A stretch of 64,000 nucleotides of DNA from Hetaerina americana. Taxonomy: Eukaryota > Arthropoda > Insecta > Odonata > Calopterygidae. Position 1 is the first letter of the stretch. Each line of letters starts with the position of its first letter. A program made the translations under genes and the position numbers. Below, piece by piece: positions 11,700-24,190 of the stretch. The DNA is taken from assembly GCA_022747635.1 (NCBI GenBank), contig JAKTNV010000026.1:5142007-5206006 (forward strand), read 5' to 3'. The notes below the pieces were generated by a model. That model saw nothing but the letters and a program-made list of their open reading frames with translations, searched no databases and was not told the origin of the DNA.

Positions 11700-12262
11700 A
11701 TTTATTCATCTTTATCAATGATATTCCCTTTGAAAACGTCCCCAGCAGATATTATATAAGAATGCCAGCCCTTTTCCCAATCCTCGAAACACTTCTGGAA
11801 CTCGATCTTATGGCTCTCTCAGCGATTTGTTTTTTAATCTCTTCTATGCTTGTAAAACGATGGCTCTTTAAGGTTCTCTTCATTTTTGGGAACATGATTT
11901 TCCGACCTAACAAAGATAGATACAAGACATTTTTTTCTGAAATTTTCTGAGGTCGGAAACTTTTCAGACCACCCATGTAAAAGTTACACGGGTCCATGTC
12001 TGGCGAATAAGGAGGCTGAGACATCATTCAGTGCTGTTTTTGGCCAAACCTTCACGGAAAAGCAATAAGCAGTGTGAGCAGGGGCATTATCAAAGTATTC
12101 CAAAAGTCGTGAATTGTTTCGCCACTAATACAAGTTTTTTTTTCGTATTGGTTCACGCAAACGGCGTTGAAGTAGTTCTATTTATCAATTGCTTCACCTC
12201 GTGGAAAGAACTCAAGGAGCATTATGCCATTCATTATGTGAAATTAAATAATTCCAGTTAAT
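11700..12262 (-). mobile_element. Third mariner relic, C-terminal half of transposase
   Basis: On the minus strand a frame near 12220 reads MLLEFFPRGEAIDK, the mariner block between the first and second catalytic Asp. At about 12020-11980 is QPPYSPDMDPCNFYM, equivalent to 'PPYSPDLAPCDFFLF' but with the third catalytic Asp changed to Asn. After an extra segment of about 27 codons, KMKRTLKSHRFTSIEEIKKQ matches the C-terminal region. The second catalytic region is shifted and broken. No terminal repeats or TA duplication were found, so ends are approximate. Confidence 0.75.
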
Positions 12263-12401
12263 TGTTGAGCACACAGTATATCAGGGCCCAAGCGTTTGAA
12301 ACGTTAATTTACATCTTCTCGTTTCCCAGAAAGTTACCTCTAGGGTGAGAACAGGGGGTGACTCCAAACCAGATATGTAGCTTCAATATTAGAGTCACAT
12401 A

Positions 12402-12462
12402 CTTACCAGTAAATATGTTGAGTAATTCAAATAAAGTTTAACATCTAAATGTCCCGCAGTAT
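12402..12462. repeat. 61-bp exact direct repeat, copy 1
   Basis: Begins CTTACCAGTAAATATGTTGA and ends GTCCCGCAGTAT. It is identical by eye over 61 bp to 13335-13395, in the same orientation, 933 bp downstream. Confidence 0.95.
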
Positions 12463-13334
12463 CTATGTGTATACCACTCCTTTATGCATGCGAGATGAGC
12501 TGCTGGTAGGAGTAATTATAAAATGATGATTATATAAAAAATGTCAACAAGCTAACTCACATGGAATTTTCCTAGCGCCGTATTTTGCATTTATTCTAAT
12601 TCCTTGTCATTCGCTGTAAAACTTACATCTTAAATCAGTCTGTTCTGGAGTTGACCTCTTTATTTTTCTTCTCATGATCACTGCTACTGCATTACGATGG
12701 GATAAGTAATAATTTTTGCACGGTATGAGGAAAGAGTTTTTCTTTTCATTAATGCAAGAGATTTAATCAGTAATAGGACCATCGTCCTGTGTGTGATTCC
12801 TTCAATAATTTAGGTACGCAATTAATTCTATTATTGATTCTCTCTTTCCGTTATTTGGTCAGTATGATTTTGAGCTACAATATGTCCAAAGTAGCCAGAT
12901 GAGGGGAATGGATAAAAAAATAAAAGTATGGAAATAGCCTGGTTGAAATTTCCAGTTCTCGTACCAGTAGCTTGATGAATTACGCAGCTATTCAATTCTG
13001 AGAATTGGGAGTGGGTCTTGCGGAACTTTTGAATTAGTACTTTTCATTTCAAATGGCATCTACTTCGGTATAAATATCGTACCTTTGGTTCTAGGCGCAA
13101 ATAAATGCTTACGGTAGAAATACGTCAACAATAGACGATATATCTCTTCAAACGCTGCCAGCTGAAATAAAAACTTCACATTTGCTCCTCAGACTGACTT
13201 TGATCTCTTCATCACGGACCTAGAACTATCGTATCCCAATGAAGGTATTAGACGTTAGTTTATCCATAAAACACTACGAGTTCTATAATTGATCGGTTTC
13301 TCCTTTTCGATTCTTCCACCCTTTTTCTCCATTT
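12463..13334. other. 872-bp segment between exact direct repeats
   Basis: AT-rich, no long open frame, no inverted termini that I can see. It may have been duplicated or inserted together with the flanking 61-bp repeat, or it may simply separate two copies of it. Confidence 0.5.
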
Positions 13335-13395
13335 CTTACCAGTAAATATGTTGAGTAATTCAAATAAAGTTTAACATCTAAATGTCCCGCAGTAT
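13335..13395. repeat. 61-bp exact direct repeat, copy 2
   Basis: Same 61 bp as 12402-12462. It runs directly into a TA-rich microsatellite at its 3' end. Confidence 0.95.
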
Positions 13396-13428
13396 ATATA
13401 TATAAATATATATAAATATATATATATA

Positions 13429-13487
<59 letters not shown>

Positions 13488-13525
13488 TTATATATATATA
13501 TGCATGTATATATATATATATATGC

Positions 13526-13567
<42 letters not shown>
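13396..13567. repeat. Compound TA-rich microsatellite
   Basis: TA dinucleotide runs interrupted by AAATA, TTTC, GTATA and GCATG variants over about 170 bp. The Tyr-Ile repeat frame on the minus strand is an artefact of this. Confidence 0.95.
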
Positions 13568-13570
<3 letters not shown>

Positions 13571-13599
13571 TTATTTGTTATCGTGCACAACTTTGATCT

Positions 13600-13800
13600 T
13601 CCTCCATAAACCTTGTCTACAGCTATATAACACCACACAAGCTCCCGCAAAGACGTGTGTCGGGGGGGGGGGGTGTTAGGGCACCAGTCATACATACAAG
13701 TACAAAGATATTTGTGTGTACATACTCTTGAATACATGTTAGATCACATGGGACTCTCGTGCACATATGAGTACATGCCTAAATTACACAATAATTTTTG
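13600..13800 (-). mobile_element. CR1/Jockey-like LINE 3' end (module and 3' UTR)
   Basis: Read on the minus strand it has the 3' UTR segment shared with the copies at 2.1, 36.8 and 41.9 kb, followed by the GC-rich 3' module (13618-13680). A run of twelve G at 13662-13673 expands the CCCC stretch of the module. No coding part remains. Confidence 0.65.
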
Positions 13801-16800
13801 CGCTTGGCAAATTCATCAAATTGCAATAATTTTATTTTTTCGCGATTTCAGATTGTGGAATTGGGTTGTCATGGTACTTCGCTATAGCTTTCATTAAATT
13901 AAAGGATGCATTCCCATTCACAATGGCGTATATTTTATCACTCTTATAATTATGAACCTATGTTATCGCAGACAATATATCATTAGTCAATGGTTATACA
14001 TTTATTTGTACATTTCCCAGGGAATTCCAAGTAGTAGTAGTATTTAGGGGAGGCGACCGACAGCTGAGGTCATTTGCGCCATAGGGGATGGACAGGAAAG
14101 GATGAAGGGTGGAGAGAAACCCGGCGTCGGCATTAGCCTACTCTTTACGAAAGGCGCCAAGGGGTCCGCAGCTTTACGTCCCATCCGACGGACGGCGTTT
14201 TCACTCAAAGTGCCCTCCACAAAGCACCTCAAGTAGGGATCGAGATTCACACCCCGAGGGCCCTCTGGGTGGGAATCCAGGGGAATACCAATTCTGAGGT
14301 TAAATTTCGCTGATTGAATTTTACGTAGAGCGTTTGGCAGCAGACCAGAGGTTCAATCTGGACTCGAGTATCTAGATAACCGCACCTGGCATCTAAATGG
14401 TGCGATTCTATGAATATAAGGAATTTGCGGGGAATCGCATGCCTCAGAGTGAAAGGCGAATCTCTAAAATTTAAATTCTCTAGGGCATAGTTTGAGGTGA
14501 AGTCTAACCGCACTTATCAAAAACAACCTTTTCTTAAATCCTTGAGGTGTGGCCTAATTTTAAACGTATTTTCTGACCAATTATATTCGGTCACAAGTTC
14601 ATTCTAATGTTTATCTTATTCGCCAATTGTGTCAAAAATATTCTAGCTACTTACTGATCCTTGAAATTTGACCCAAAGAATATGAAGGATGCGTTTCCTT
14701 TCGTCCAAGACTACCCAGAATTTCTATTGGTTTGAAGCAACGCTTATGGTTAAGGCGACCGACAGCCCAGCAATGACCAAGAGGGGAATGAGAGCGGCTG
14801 CGAGAATAGGTGGGTCGGGTAATGGATGCCCTTGGGAAAGATTACTGACCGTCAACGAGATGTTGTTTAGTAGAGAATGATTTAATCCTCGCGTCCTTTT
14901 CCCCTTTAGTGCTCGATTCCATATCGGTGCACGACTTTTACAGCACATGAGTTAAAGACACACCCACGCGTGGTATCTATGCACAGACACGAATAGCACA
15001 TTAAATGCCCGAACAAGTAGACGGTATTGTGTTCCTGTCCGGCTTTGCAGACATGCTAAAATAATGTGAAGTAGATAGGTGCTGTGACTCCGCATGCTCT
15101 TGCTTTTATCGCAGCATTTGTATGAACGTGCATAAGATGGGATTATTAGGTGACCGTTTGAAATGTGGCCTTCAAAAATTACAAAAAATAATTACGCTGC
15201 GCCAATGATAAAATATGTCAATGAAAAATGTGTTCTTTTTATTAGACCATCGTGTGAAGGGATTAAAAGATGAACCATTTACTTCCTTTCTTTGCTTTAA
15301 AAAAATATATTTTAGGAAAGAGCATACGCAAGTAGATAATATATGTGTCAAGTGGTGTCTCTACAAATTTCTCTTTGTGCAAATTACTTGGAATTATATA
15401 TACCTCGCCTTCTTGCATACATTTGTACTCAACCAGCATTTTCAAAGGGTAAAAAATAAGGAAAATGGTGACGTTTAAGCGGTTGGAAAAGAAAATAAAG
15501 GCTGCAGTGCTTTTTCTGGCTCAAAGACTCAGCATATGCGAGAGGTCAGAAATGGACGGAGGCCAGTAATTGATTTTTTATTTAATAACCAAGGAATCAA
15601 ATATTCTATTCTAATATTTAGTGGTAAGTATATTAATAGAGCATCTTCTATTTGTCGCTAACCTGTATACCTGTTTGTCATAGTAACGTCCGATTTCTGT
15701 ATATTATTAGGTGATAAACATCATTTTTTGCGCATTTTATTTTATTAGAAGCGTATAGTATATACCGTCTACATTGTCCACAACGCCTGAAGCCTGAAAG
15801 ACCTAGGATTTTTTTGAATCCAAATTCATGGACCTATCAGAGCTTCAGTCCATGTAATTGCATATTTCTGAAAATTGTTGGTACAAGTATTGTATTTTCC
15901 CTTAAAATCACGGTATGTCGATATTTGTTTTAAAAATTCCAGAATTGCTTCCAGCAACATCAGAGGAATAAGTAATTACCTAGCCTCTCACGTGGTAGTT
16001 TGCAATAGGCGTGGATTGATGTGAGTGATCGCCTCCCCCTTGAAATTTTTTCGGCCAAAAATTATCTTCGAACAAGCCTTTATCATACTGTAATATCAAA
16101 TTATATTCCTAAACCTTAAAAAATAAGTAACCGTATTAATATAGTTTAATAATCATCACTGAAACAATCCGCATTCATATGAATAAAATTAGATAAATCG
16201 TAACCCTCAGCACCTAATGGAATTTTCAAAATTCCCTTCCTGCCTTAGTTCCGTCGACCATTCATAATAATTACATTAATTAATCGAAGTAATTGGGTTT
16301 TTGGCGTGATCTTTAAATACCCACTCGAGAATTAACATTTTGTGGTTAAAAGAAAGTCCAGGTAGGATGAGCGGAATACCAAACTTTGCAAAATCTTCCA
16401 ACTCGTAAATTTACAGTCAAAATATTTAACTTACATAAAGGAAACGCTTTAGCATATTTTCTAAGGTGTGGTCATTTCCTTTTTATTTTTTTTCTTAAAT
16501 GATTTTAACTGATCTTATACTTGCTTGGTGTACTTGAAATACTTTTTTTACGCTAGAAAACTTTTGTTTGCATTCATACACGTATATCCTCCGGGATTGC
16601 CGTTTCGTACGTTGTTTCACACCATAAAAGTTTCGGGGACTCTCCTGTACGGAAAACTGTATCACCCAAATCAACGTACGAAACGGCAATGCTGGAAGAA
16701 ATATGAATTTAGCAAAGAGAAGTCTCGGAAGCCTAGCAATCAATTTTTTATTCACTTGAATGATCTCTTTACTAAAGGTGATGGACCTATTTCCACGAAA

Positions 16801-17290
16801 TTGCAACACGTAATTATTCTCATTGCATAATATGATATTTGTTGCTAATTTTTATATATCGTGGATGAACTTATGCTGAGTCGTAGCGAAGCTTCCTTCC
16901 GAATTGAACCTTCACTTAGGTGGCTCTAACTTCATATTAATCAACCAAAGTTATTCTGAAAATGTCCACAAGAATGTCTGAGGGGTTTTTAAAAGATCTT
17001 TTAGTATTTGTTTGTACCGCACTCTTTACACTGGTTTTACCATATTCTTTCTTGAAGTTTTCTTTAATGAGCTCTGATGAAAGATGCCGTTATCTATGCT
17101 GAATAGCATTATTTTAAATGTTAAAGGAACCATCAGTTTTTTGCGAACAAAATGAAACAGGTTAATACATTGTTAACATTTTTGCGGAAAAATGTGTCCT
17201 AAATACGTTAAGCTGGGAAATTTTACTGCTTGAAGTTACAATAATCGCGCAATTCCCTTAGTGAAGAGAAAAACTGTCTCGATTCAAATA
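13801..17290. other. Unassigned DNA, 3.5 kb
   Basis: No gene recognised. Positions 14045-14290 are GC-balanced and distinct from the AT-rich surroundings; a 13-mer from it (GGCGACCGACAGC) recurs near 14755, so this may be a repeat relic. An inverted repeat lies at 16596-16690. The rest is AT-rich and featureless. Confidence 0.5.
16596..16690. repeat. Inverted repeat, 19-bp perfect arms
   Basis: Arms at 16596-16614 (ATTGCCGTTTCGTACGTTG) and 16672-16690 are perfect reverse complements, separated by 57 bp, with weaker pairing outside. Open frames on both strands across it share sequence for that reason. It could be a MITE core or a stem-loop. Confidence 0.9.
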
Positions 17291-17293
17291 CTA

Positions 17294-18452
17294 CCTTGAT
17301 CAAAAAGTTCCCGGAATAACCACCGTGTGGCGCTCCCATCGTTCCGATTTGAGTTCTGTTTTTTTTGTTAAATTGGTACATCTGTTGTTGATATTCCCTT
17401 TAAATCTTAGTGTCATAACTTGACATTTGCAAAAGTTACGTAGCCAAGAGTACATCTATCTCTGTGTGTGTTGGCGATTTTTTACAATTGCAGAAATGGA
17501 TTTATATTTGCAACAACGAACTTGTATTAAATTTTGCGTAAAAAACGGATTTAGTGGCGCACGGACGTTGGAAATGTTGGAAAAGTGTTTCGGCAACGAT
17601 TCTCTAAAAAAAACGGTCGTTTACCAGTGGCACGAGCGGTTCAGAAGTGGTCGTGAGTCAATCGAAGATGATGAACGCAGTGGCAGACCATCGACATCGA
17701 AAGTCGGTGAAAAAATTGATAAAGTAAAAGAAATGTTGGTCAATAACCGCAAATTAACCATCAGAGAAATAGCGGAGGACTTGAACATTGCCTATGGATC
17801 CGCCCAAGACATTGTGGTTAATGATTTGGGTTTCCGTCGTGTAGCATGCCAAAAGACCTCAATTTCATGCAAAAAAGAGACCGTGTTGACGTCGCAAAAG
17901 ACATGATTTGCGAGGCTGAATCCGATCCCACATTCATCAAAAGGATCATTACTGGAGACGAGACGTGGGTTTATGAGTACGACACGCAATCCAGACATCA
18001 GGCAAGTGAATGGCGTTCACCAAATGAGCCGAGACCAAAAAAACCACGTCGTTTTCAGTCAAAAAAGAAGGCAATGCTGACGGTTTTCATGGATTACAAC
18101 GGTGTAGTGCATCATGAATTTTTGCCAGAAGGCCAGACAGTAAACAAAGAGTATTATTTGGGCGTTATGAGACGTTTGCGTGAAGCAATTCGCCGAAAGA
18201 GACCAGAAATGTGGGCAGAAAACTCGTGGATTTTGCACCACCGTCGCACAGTGCTATCATTATTCGTAATTTTTTGACGAAAAATGCAACAAATACCATC
18301 CAACAGCCACCGAATTCACCTGATTTGGCTCCCTGTGACTTCTTTCTGTTCAATCGAGTTAAAAAACCATTACGGGGAACGCGTTTTAGCAGCCGAGAGG
18401 AAGTAATGGAAAAATCGCAGGAAGCACTGATGGACATACCTAAAACCGACCG
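17294..18452 (+). mobile_element. Mariner element, 3' end missing
   Basis: A mariner-like terminus starts after a TA at 17292-17293 (CCTTGATCAAAAAGTTCCCG), followed by a leader and a transposase frame. The coding region stops matching at about 18452, where an ATA triplet repeat and AT-rich DNA begin. I find no matching inverted repeat downstream. The element is therefore truncated at its 3' end, with about 1.16 kb of the usual 1.3 kb left. Confidence 0.88.
17496..18452 (+). pseudogene. Mariner transposase pseudogene, two frameshifts
   Basis: The ATG at 17496 follows the expected leader. The N-terminal helix-turn-helix region contains EDDERSGRPSTS and KLTIREIAEDLNIAYGSAQ. A first frameshift lies near 17845-17855. 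The next frame carries IITGDETWVYEYD (first catalytic Asp intact) and FLPEGQTVNKEYY. A second shift near 18240 falls exactly in the second catalytic block: after ILHH the 'DN' codons are lost and the reading continues PSHSAIIIRNFL in a third frame. The third block SPDLAPCDFFLF keeps its Asp. The sequence ends after MDIPKTDRN. The loss of the second Asp and the frameshifts make it inactive. Confidence 0.9.
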
Positions 18453-20229
18453 TAACATAATAATAATAATAATCAAGCATAAGCTGTCTATTGAATTTCA
18501 CAATCAATGAATATAGATTTCTTTCCTAAAACGTAAAAGTTACTAAGTAACGGTGAGTCAGATTTGATAATCCACAGTCAGTATGATCGTATTGTATAAT
18601 TCGCCTTTCAGCCATTCAAGCAGCGTTGTTAATCACGGATAGTATATGAATATGCTTCTTCAACTTTCACTGATTATTAATCATTTTTAATGTGATATGC
18701 ACAATTATAGGAGTATTTATACGCCACTAGAATCCTGTCCAATACACATTAATAACGAATTGCAATCTCCATCTTACTAGGATGACAGAGTTCAAGAGTA
18801 TAAATTGAGAGATGGAGTTTAGGACTGACAAGGATTAAATTGTCATTTTACCCGTGAAAGGTAAGAGACCATGGGGCGTTGATCTTTTACTGCACGTCAT
18901 CGCTATCGCTATCCATAACGCAATTTTCCTCTGCAACACACTTTGCAATCACGGATGTTGCGATCCAGTATAAATGTTTTATTGGATTGGAATGGCGTTA
19001 TGCTGGTTTTTTAGCCAGAAATTCAAAGAAATATTATAGGTTTTTTTTGATAATTCGTCTAAATAACAATGATGCGTGTTCATTATAAAGACCCGTGAAA
19101 TCGCCCCTGAATGGTTTGCATTGAATTCGTCCAGAAGATGGCTAAATTGGTAGAGATGATTGATTGTATGTAACTCTTATTTAATGCATTATAATTACCA
19201 TATACTAGTTTCGTGTGCGTTGAAAAATATGATACTACGGTATAACTATAGTGTAACGAGTCACATTTTAACAATCATAAAATAAAGGTAATTGTAACGT
19301 TTAAGCATACAGAAAATGAAATTAAAGCTAAATTGCTTATCCATAACCTATGAATTAGTAAATGCAAAAGGTGGTAGGTAAAAAAGATTTGAGACGATAA
19401 ATTGATTTTTTCATAATTAAACAGGGTCAAGTAATTAGATACTAATATTTATGATATATAATATGAGACGGCCTTATTAGCAGAGAACCTTTAATTGGGC
19501 GCTAACATATACTCGTACATGTATTTTTATTCCAAAAATTTATTTCCCGTTCTTTATGGCATAACTTTCAGTGGATGGTGATTTTCATTTTTTACTTATT
19601 TTCAGTGATTTTTTATTTTATTTTTATCCAAAATTACCATTTTAGTTTATTTTAACCCTATTTAATACGTGAATCGGTCATTAACACCTAAAAATATTGA
19701 ATACTAAGGATTATTTGGATTGAAGTCTCTGGATCCAACTGTTTGTGCTAATGCACGGTCATCCCACATGTGAAGATTTCAACCTTTTATTATTCCCAAC
19801 TGCATTTCAATGTTATCAAATGGAGGAAAAGGTAATTAATTACTTGGCCTTTTACTTAAAAATATACTCTTATTTATAGGCATTTGGTGGAAATAAATGC
19901 GCCTGATCGACAAGCCCTAAATGGTTTTTCTTCCAAGAAAAGGAGTAAATTTGGTAGGGCGATCAGTTCTTAAGTACTAAGTGCTTCATTAATACTGCAG
20001 TAGTACTATATTGTGTGCAAAACTGGTTGTTACTTCAATGGTATTAATATATTGAACTTCTCAATCACTTCTTAACGTTTTAGTAAAATGTTAAATGGGA
20101 CCTGATTACCACTGCTATACAACCCCTGAGGAGAATTGCGGGCGCCACGTACTTATACATACTTGACGATGTCAGCTCAGGTTTATGTTGCAGTAACTTT
20201 GCTGGGCAGGAAATGATTGTTGCACCAAA
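18453..20229. other. Unassigned AT-rich DNA, 1.8 kb
   Basis: A short ATA triplet repeat lies at about 18455-18474. Nothing else recognised. Confidence 0.5.
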
Positions 20230-20570
20230 TTACTGACAGATTCAACCACCGGAATAAAATGAGAGAGACCAAGACAAAAGTTCAAATGATAGTTCTTTCC
20301 TCTCGCGACATGAAATCATAATTAAATCAAACCCACGAGCCTGAAAAAGTGTGTGAACTAAAATTTGATTTTGTGTTAGTCAATCGCAAAAAATTTTTCA
20401 TGTTGTAAATAGGCATGTTCATGCACGAAATTTGTTGTATATGAGCTAAAATGCAGTCAAGTGTGTGTATAAACTAATAATTCAGCATTCATAGCTGGTG
20501 CCCTAACACCCCCCGCCATACGCCCCTGCGGTGGCTTGCAGGGTATTGTGTGGACGTAGATTAATGTTAC
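20230..20570 (+). mobile_element. CR1/Jockey-like LINE 3' end
   Basis: Positions 20240-20360 align by eye with the LINE C-terminal coding region seen intact at 41.7 kb, but the reading frame is broken. The 3' UTR segment follows (near 20400-20480), then the GC-rich 3' module at 20490-20560. Confidence 0.65.
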
Positions 20571-21315
20571 GGTCGTACTTGAATAGGCCGATGCTCCATG
20601 TACTTTCTCAAATTCAGTGTCCACCGGATTTGAAGAAATTAAAACTGAGGAAAGTTCTGTGAGACGTAAGACAAGGCGGTGACCACTGCACGGCTTTCGC
20701 AACTCCCTCGCCCGCACGTACCCCTCCTTTTAGTGGACCCATTTCTTGTCGCGTGTTCTTTCGGTTAATCCTCCGGGGGTGTTCCATATGGGGCACTCTC
20801 ACTCTACCCCCGCTCCCAAGGAGTCGCACCCGACAGTGATCCCGGCATCATCCAATTCACTTAATGCCGTTTTGATTCCGCCCAACAGCCGGGCTCTTCC
20901 TCCTTTCGTCCCGTCTATTCGGCACGGTCTCCTTTTTATCAAAAGAATGTCAGTTGGGTAGGACTGTGACTTCACTTCCAGCCGCAACTCCTTCTCAGAG
21001 GATATTGTTATTATTATTATGATTTTCGCAAGACGACGCCTACTCTACCAACCCCCACTTTTCAAATGCTCTGTCGCACGTGCTTGGTGGAGAACCAAAT
21101 AATTCTATTTGTGAATGGGTTGAACAGCACCCTCGTGTAACGTCGATTGTGATTCCCTCGTATATATTATATGAAAATAATTAACTAGGTTTTAGTGGAG
21201 TGAAATGGAACGAAGGTACGATTTCAGTGGTTCTATTTTGAAATTTGGTCTAATGCGACATTTTTATTTCTCTAGAAAGAGACGTTTCAGGCGTGATATT
21301 GTGGAATATCATAGG

Positions 21316-21421
21316 TAATTAAAACTTGGCAATTTTTCACAATAAAATTAAATTTCGTATTGAATATTTCGTATCGTTTGTATTAAATGTTATTTTGTGA
21401 AAAGTTGCCAATTTTTAATTA
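21316..21421. repeat. Imperfect inverted repeat, about 34-bp arms
   Basis: 21316-21349 and 21386-21421 pair with only a few mismatches (shared core TTGGCAA/TTGCCAA flanked by TAATTAA ends) around a loop of about 36 bp. It may be a MITE relic. Confidence 0.8.
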
Positions 21422-22846
21422 ACTTTTTATTCCTGCTTTTGAGCGCCAGAATTTTTTAGCTGAACGGAAAACCCATCTACAAACGGCTTCAAAAAGTTAG
21501 TCATAAGTTACAATAGGATTCTGAAATTATTCATTTTTCTTTAGAGCTTTGAACATAAATAGTTCCTAAATAATAGAGATATTATATAATATAGCACAAT
21601 GTGTGGCATGAGGATGTACGTATTTTCAGCTCCTTATATGTATTATTAGGTGCAATGTTGAAAAAATAATTAAAGGGGAAAAAATAAAAGTGTTAAATGG
21701 CCTTTATAGTAGATCGTTCCATTCATTAGTATTTTATTATGTTTTTGATTTATGCAGATTAAAAGATAGTCATTTTTTTAAGAATGCCGAATATTATATA
21801 TATGAAAGGAGCATATGTGCGGCATTCGATCTATGACTACGAGCCGCAACGAGAGTTATCGCTGCGGTTGTCGGCACACCAGACTTACTAATATGAGAAC
21901 TCGTGGATAAACGTGAAGTATTCTGTTTGGAAGTGATACATAACAATAAGGTTTTGCGATTGTAATTTTAGACCGTTTAATACTGCATCTGTTGTCATCG
22001 ACAAGTATGCGAGAGAATAACGCGTATATAAATCAATGAATGCTGAAGTCTTATTTTTCCCGGATATATTTTCAAAAAGCATGGGGTCTTCCCTTCTCGA
22101 CGAGTTGGTGCTAGAAGTAGGCGTGAGAGCCCTGAGTCCTTTTTTAGTCTTTCTTTCCTCCTTCGTATCTTCAGGGGTTATCATTCTATTATTTCAAGTA
22201 GTCAAGCATTACATACTATCTCCTAATAACAAACTCTCAAAAATCAAGCCGTGTTAATCTATCCTGTATCTATTTATGACTTTCGTTGATGCAGCCTAAT
22301 TCCTTACCCCATATTCTAAACGTGATCTAACCACTATCATACAACACCTATTCATTTCAATCACACTTTTGTGCGATGCAATTAGCTGACACTTTATTTT
22401 GAAGTGTGTTCGAATTTGAGGGTGGAGGTGAAATTGAGTCCAAGTACTTTTGTTTCTTTGAGTAGTCGAGTTGAATTTGATGGGATCATTTCAAATCTCT
22501 TTTTTTGATTGCCCAAGAATTATGACCGTCGTAATATATATGCACATATTGATTCCGTTTATACTTAGGGTAAAATATGCTAATGAGATGGAAACACTAA
22601 AAAGTGCCCAGGGTAAAATTTACCTACACATGTGCTTGCAGCATCATTAAAATACTTCTTCCATAGCATTCAGACTGAGAGCGTTTAAGTCGCGTCTAAC
22701 GAATCAAACTATTAGCTCAAGGATTTAATACTTACTGCGAGTAACATTGTTTTAGCCTGAATGACAAATGGTTGTTAAATGTACCGTAGTTAATATAAGA
22801 TTGTTATGCATTGTAGACATTATAACTATTAGTGGCATGTGAGTAG

Positions 22847-22884
22847 TTACTTCAAAAACACACGCTATTGTGTTTTTGAAGTAA
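22847..22884. repeat. Perfect hairpin, 16-bp arms and 6-base loop
   Basis: TTACTTCAAAAACACA at 22847-22862 and its exact reverse complement at 22869-22884 flank CGCTAT. Confidence 0.95.
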
Positions 22885-23624
22885 ATTTTATACTGAAATA
22901 ATGTGAAGGACTTGTTAAATCTTATCGTAAACGTTTTTGTGGGATTATTGCTTCAAATACTTACCTATTTCCCTTTATCACCTCCAATAGTTTATTTACG
23001 GATGCTTTTAGTTCTTTGTTCCCAATGATTGACCTTTTTGTTGTTGAGCTTACATTCTTGTAATTGCTTAAATATGCTTCTGGTATTGTTATAATGATTT
23101 TCACTCCACTTTGAACATAATTGAATCACATAAGTATGAAATTTGAGAAAAATCATTTTGGAAAATTCATAGATCACTCGATGTAATTATTTTTTTTGGC
23201 ATCGGTCTCGTTCTAACCGAAATGCCTTTATTTGTTAATCTTTACCATAATGTCTAACGTAAAATTACTCTCTTTGCAAATCGCATGGTATGACGTAAAG
23301 ATAATTTAGATTTTACATAAAGATAAATTACAACATCGAAACCCTTGGCCAAATCCTGTGGAATCGCGAAAGGAAAGCACCAATCTCGTGACTTATTTAT
23401 GAATAATAAATAGTTAGATTGCTGGAAGGTATGATCACCCCGCCCTTTTAAGTTTTAATTCATGAGTACGCCTGTCTGATATAAGATGCCGCCATTAGGA
23501 TTATTTTTTGTCGTCTGATCCGCATACCTTTCAAAGGTTGGACCCAAATAACTTATCTTTTGGTTAACTGCATACCTTCATGACAACAAACCAACTTATA
23601 TCGGGGAGGCGGCGGTCTTAATTT

Positions 23625-24190
23625 CTCCCGAATGGAGCCGTGCTCTCATCCGTCTCTGGTCTCCTCCCCAATCTCACCTGACATCACTCTGCACCCTCAG
23701 CCTTGCCCTCCTCCTCCACCGCCCGCCCCGCCAATTCTTCCTAGTCAACCGAACCGACGTCCCCCCTCCGCTCCCTTTCCTCCTCCCCCACTCCGCATCC
23801 TCCGTAGCGGAGATGATTTTTGAGCATTCCCTCTCCCTCCGCGACCCACCCATTACTCCACCCTGGCCTCCCCCTTCCCGCCCTCACATTTTAACCAATG
23901 CTTTCCGCCTTGCTGACCCTACGTTCCTCAAGACCTGACCTTTTCTTTGAATGAATTCAGTCTCGTTGGGGTTCTGAACACACACACACGATCTCACACT
24001 CGAGTGGTGGAAGGGGTGCGGCAGAAGGGCGTGGAGGGGGGTTAGATTTGGCGGGGAGTGAATGAAACAAAGACCTGTGGGAGTGGGGTTCGGGGAGAGG
24101 GGGAGTGGGAGGGCGAGAGGAAGAAAACGGCAGATGAGATTCAGGAGGATGACTGAGTTGAGTAGGGGAGAGAGACAGTGGAAACCGAGC
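23625..24190. other. GC-rich pyrimidine-to-purine island
   Basis: The plus strand is strongly pyrimidine-rich from 23640 to about 23930 and purine-rich from about 24000 to 24190. The open frames across it give Pro/Ser-rich low-complexity products. Confidence 0.7.

Larger units (their letters stand above)
20571..23620. other. Unassigned DNA with two strong stem-loops
   Basis: Positions 20640-20960 are GC-richer than the surroundings but show no gene. Stem-loops at 21316-21421 and 22847-22884 are listed separately. A short open frame at 22036-22257 (+) has no known motif. Confidence 0.5.

Noticed and set aside
13662..13673. Run of twelve G as a functional G-quadruplex site
   Set aside because: It is an expansion of the C-run inside a LINE 3' module and may be a sequencing or slippage artefact.
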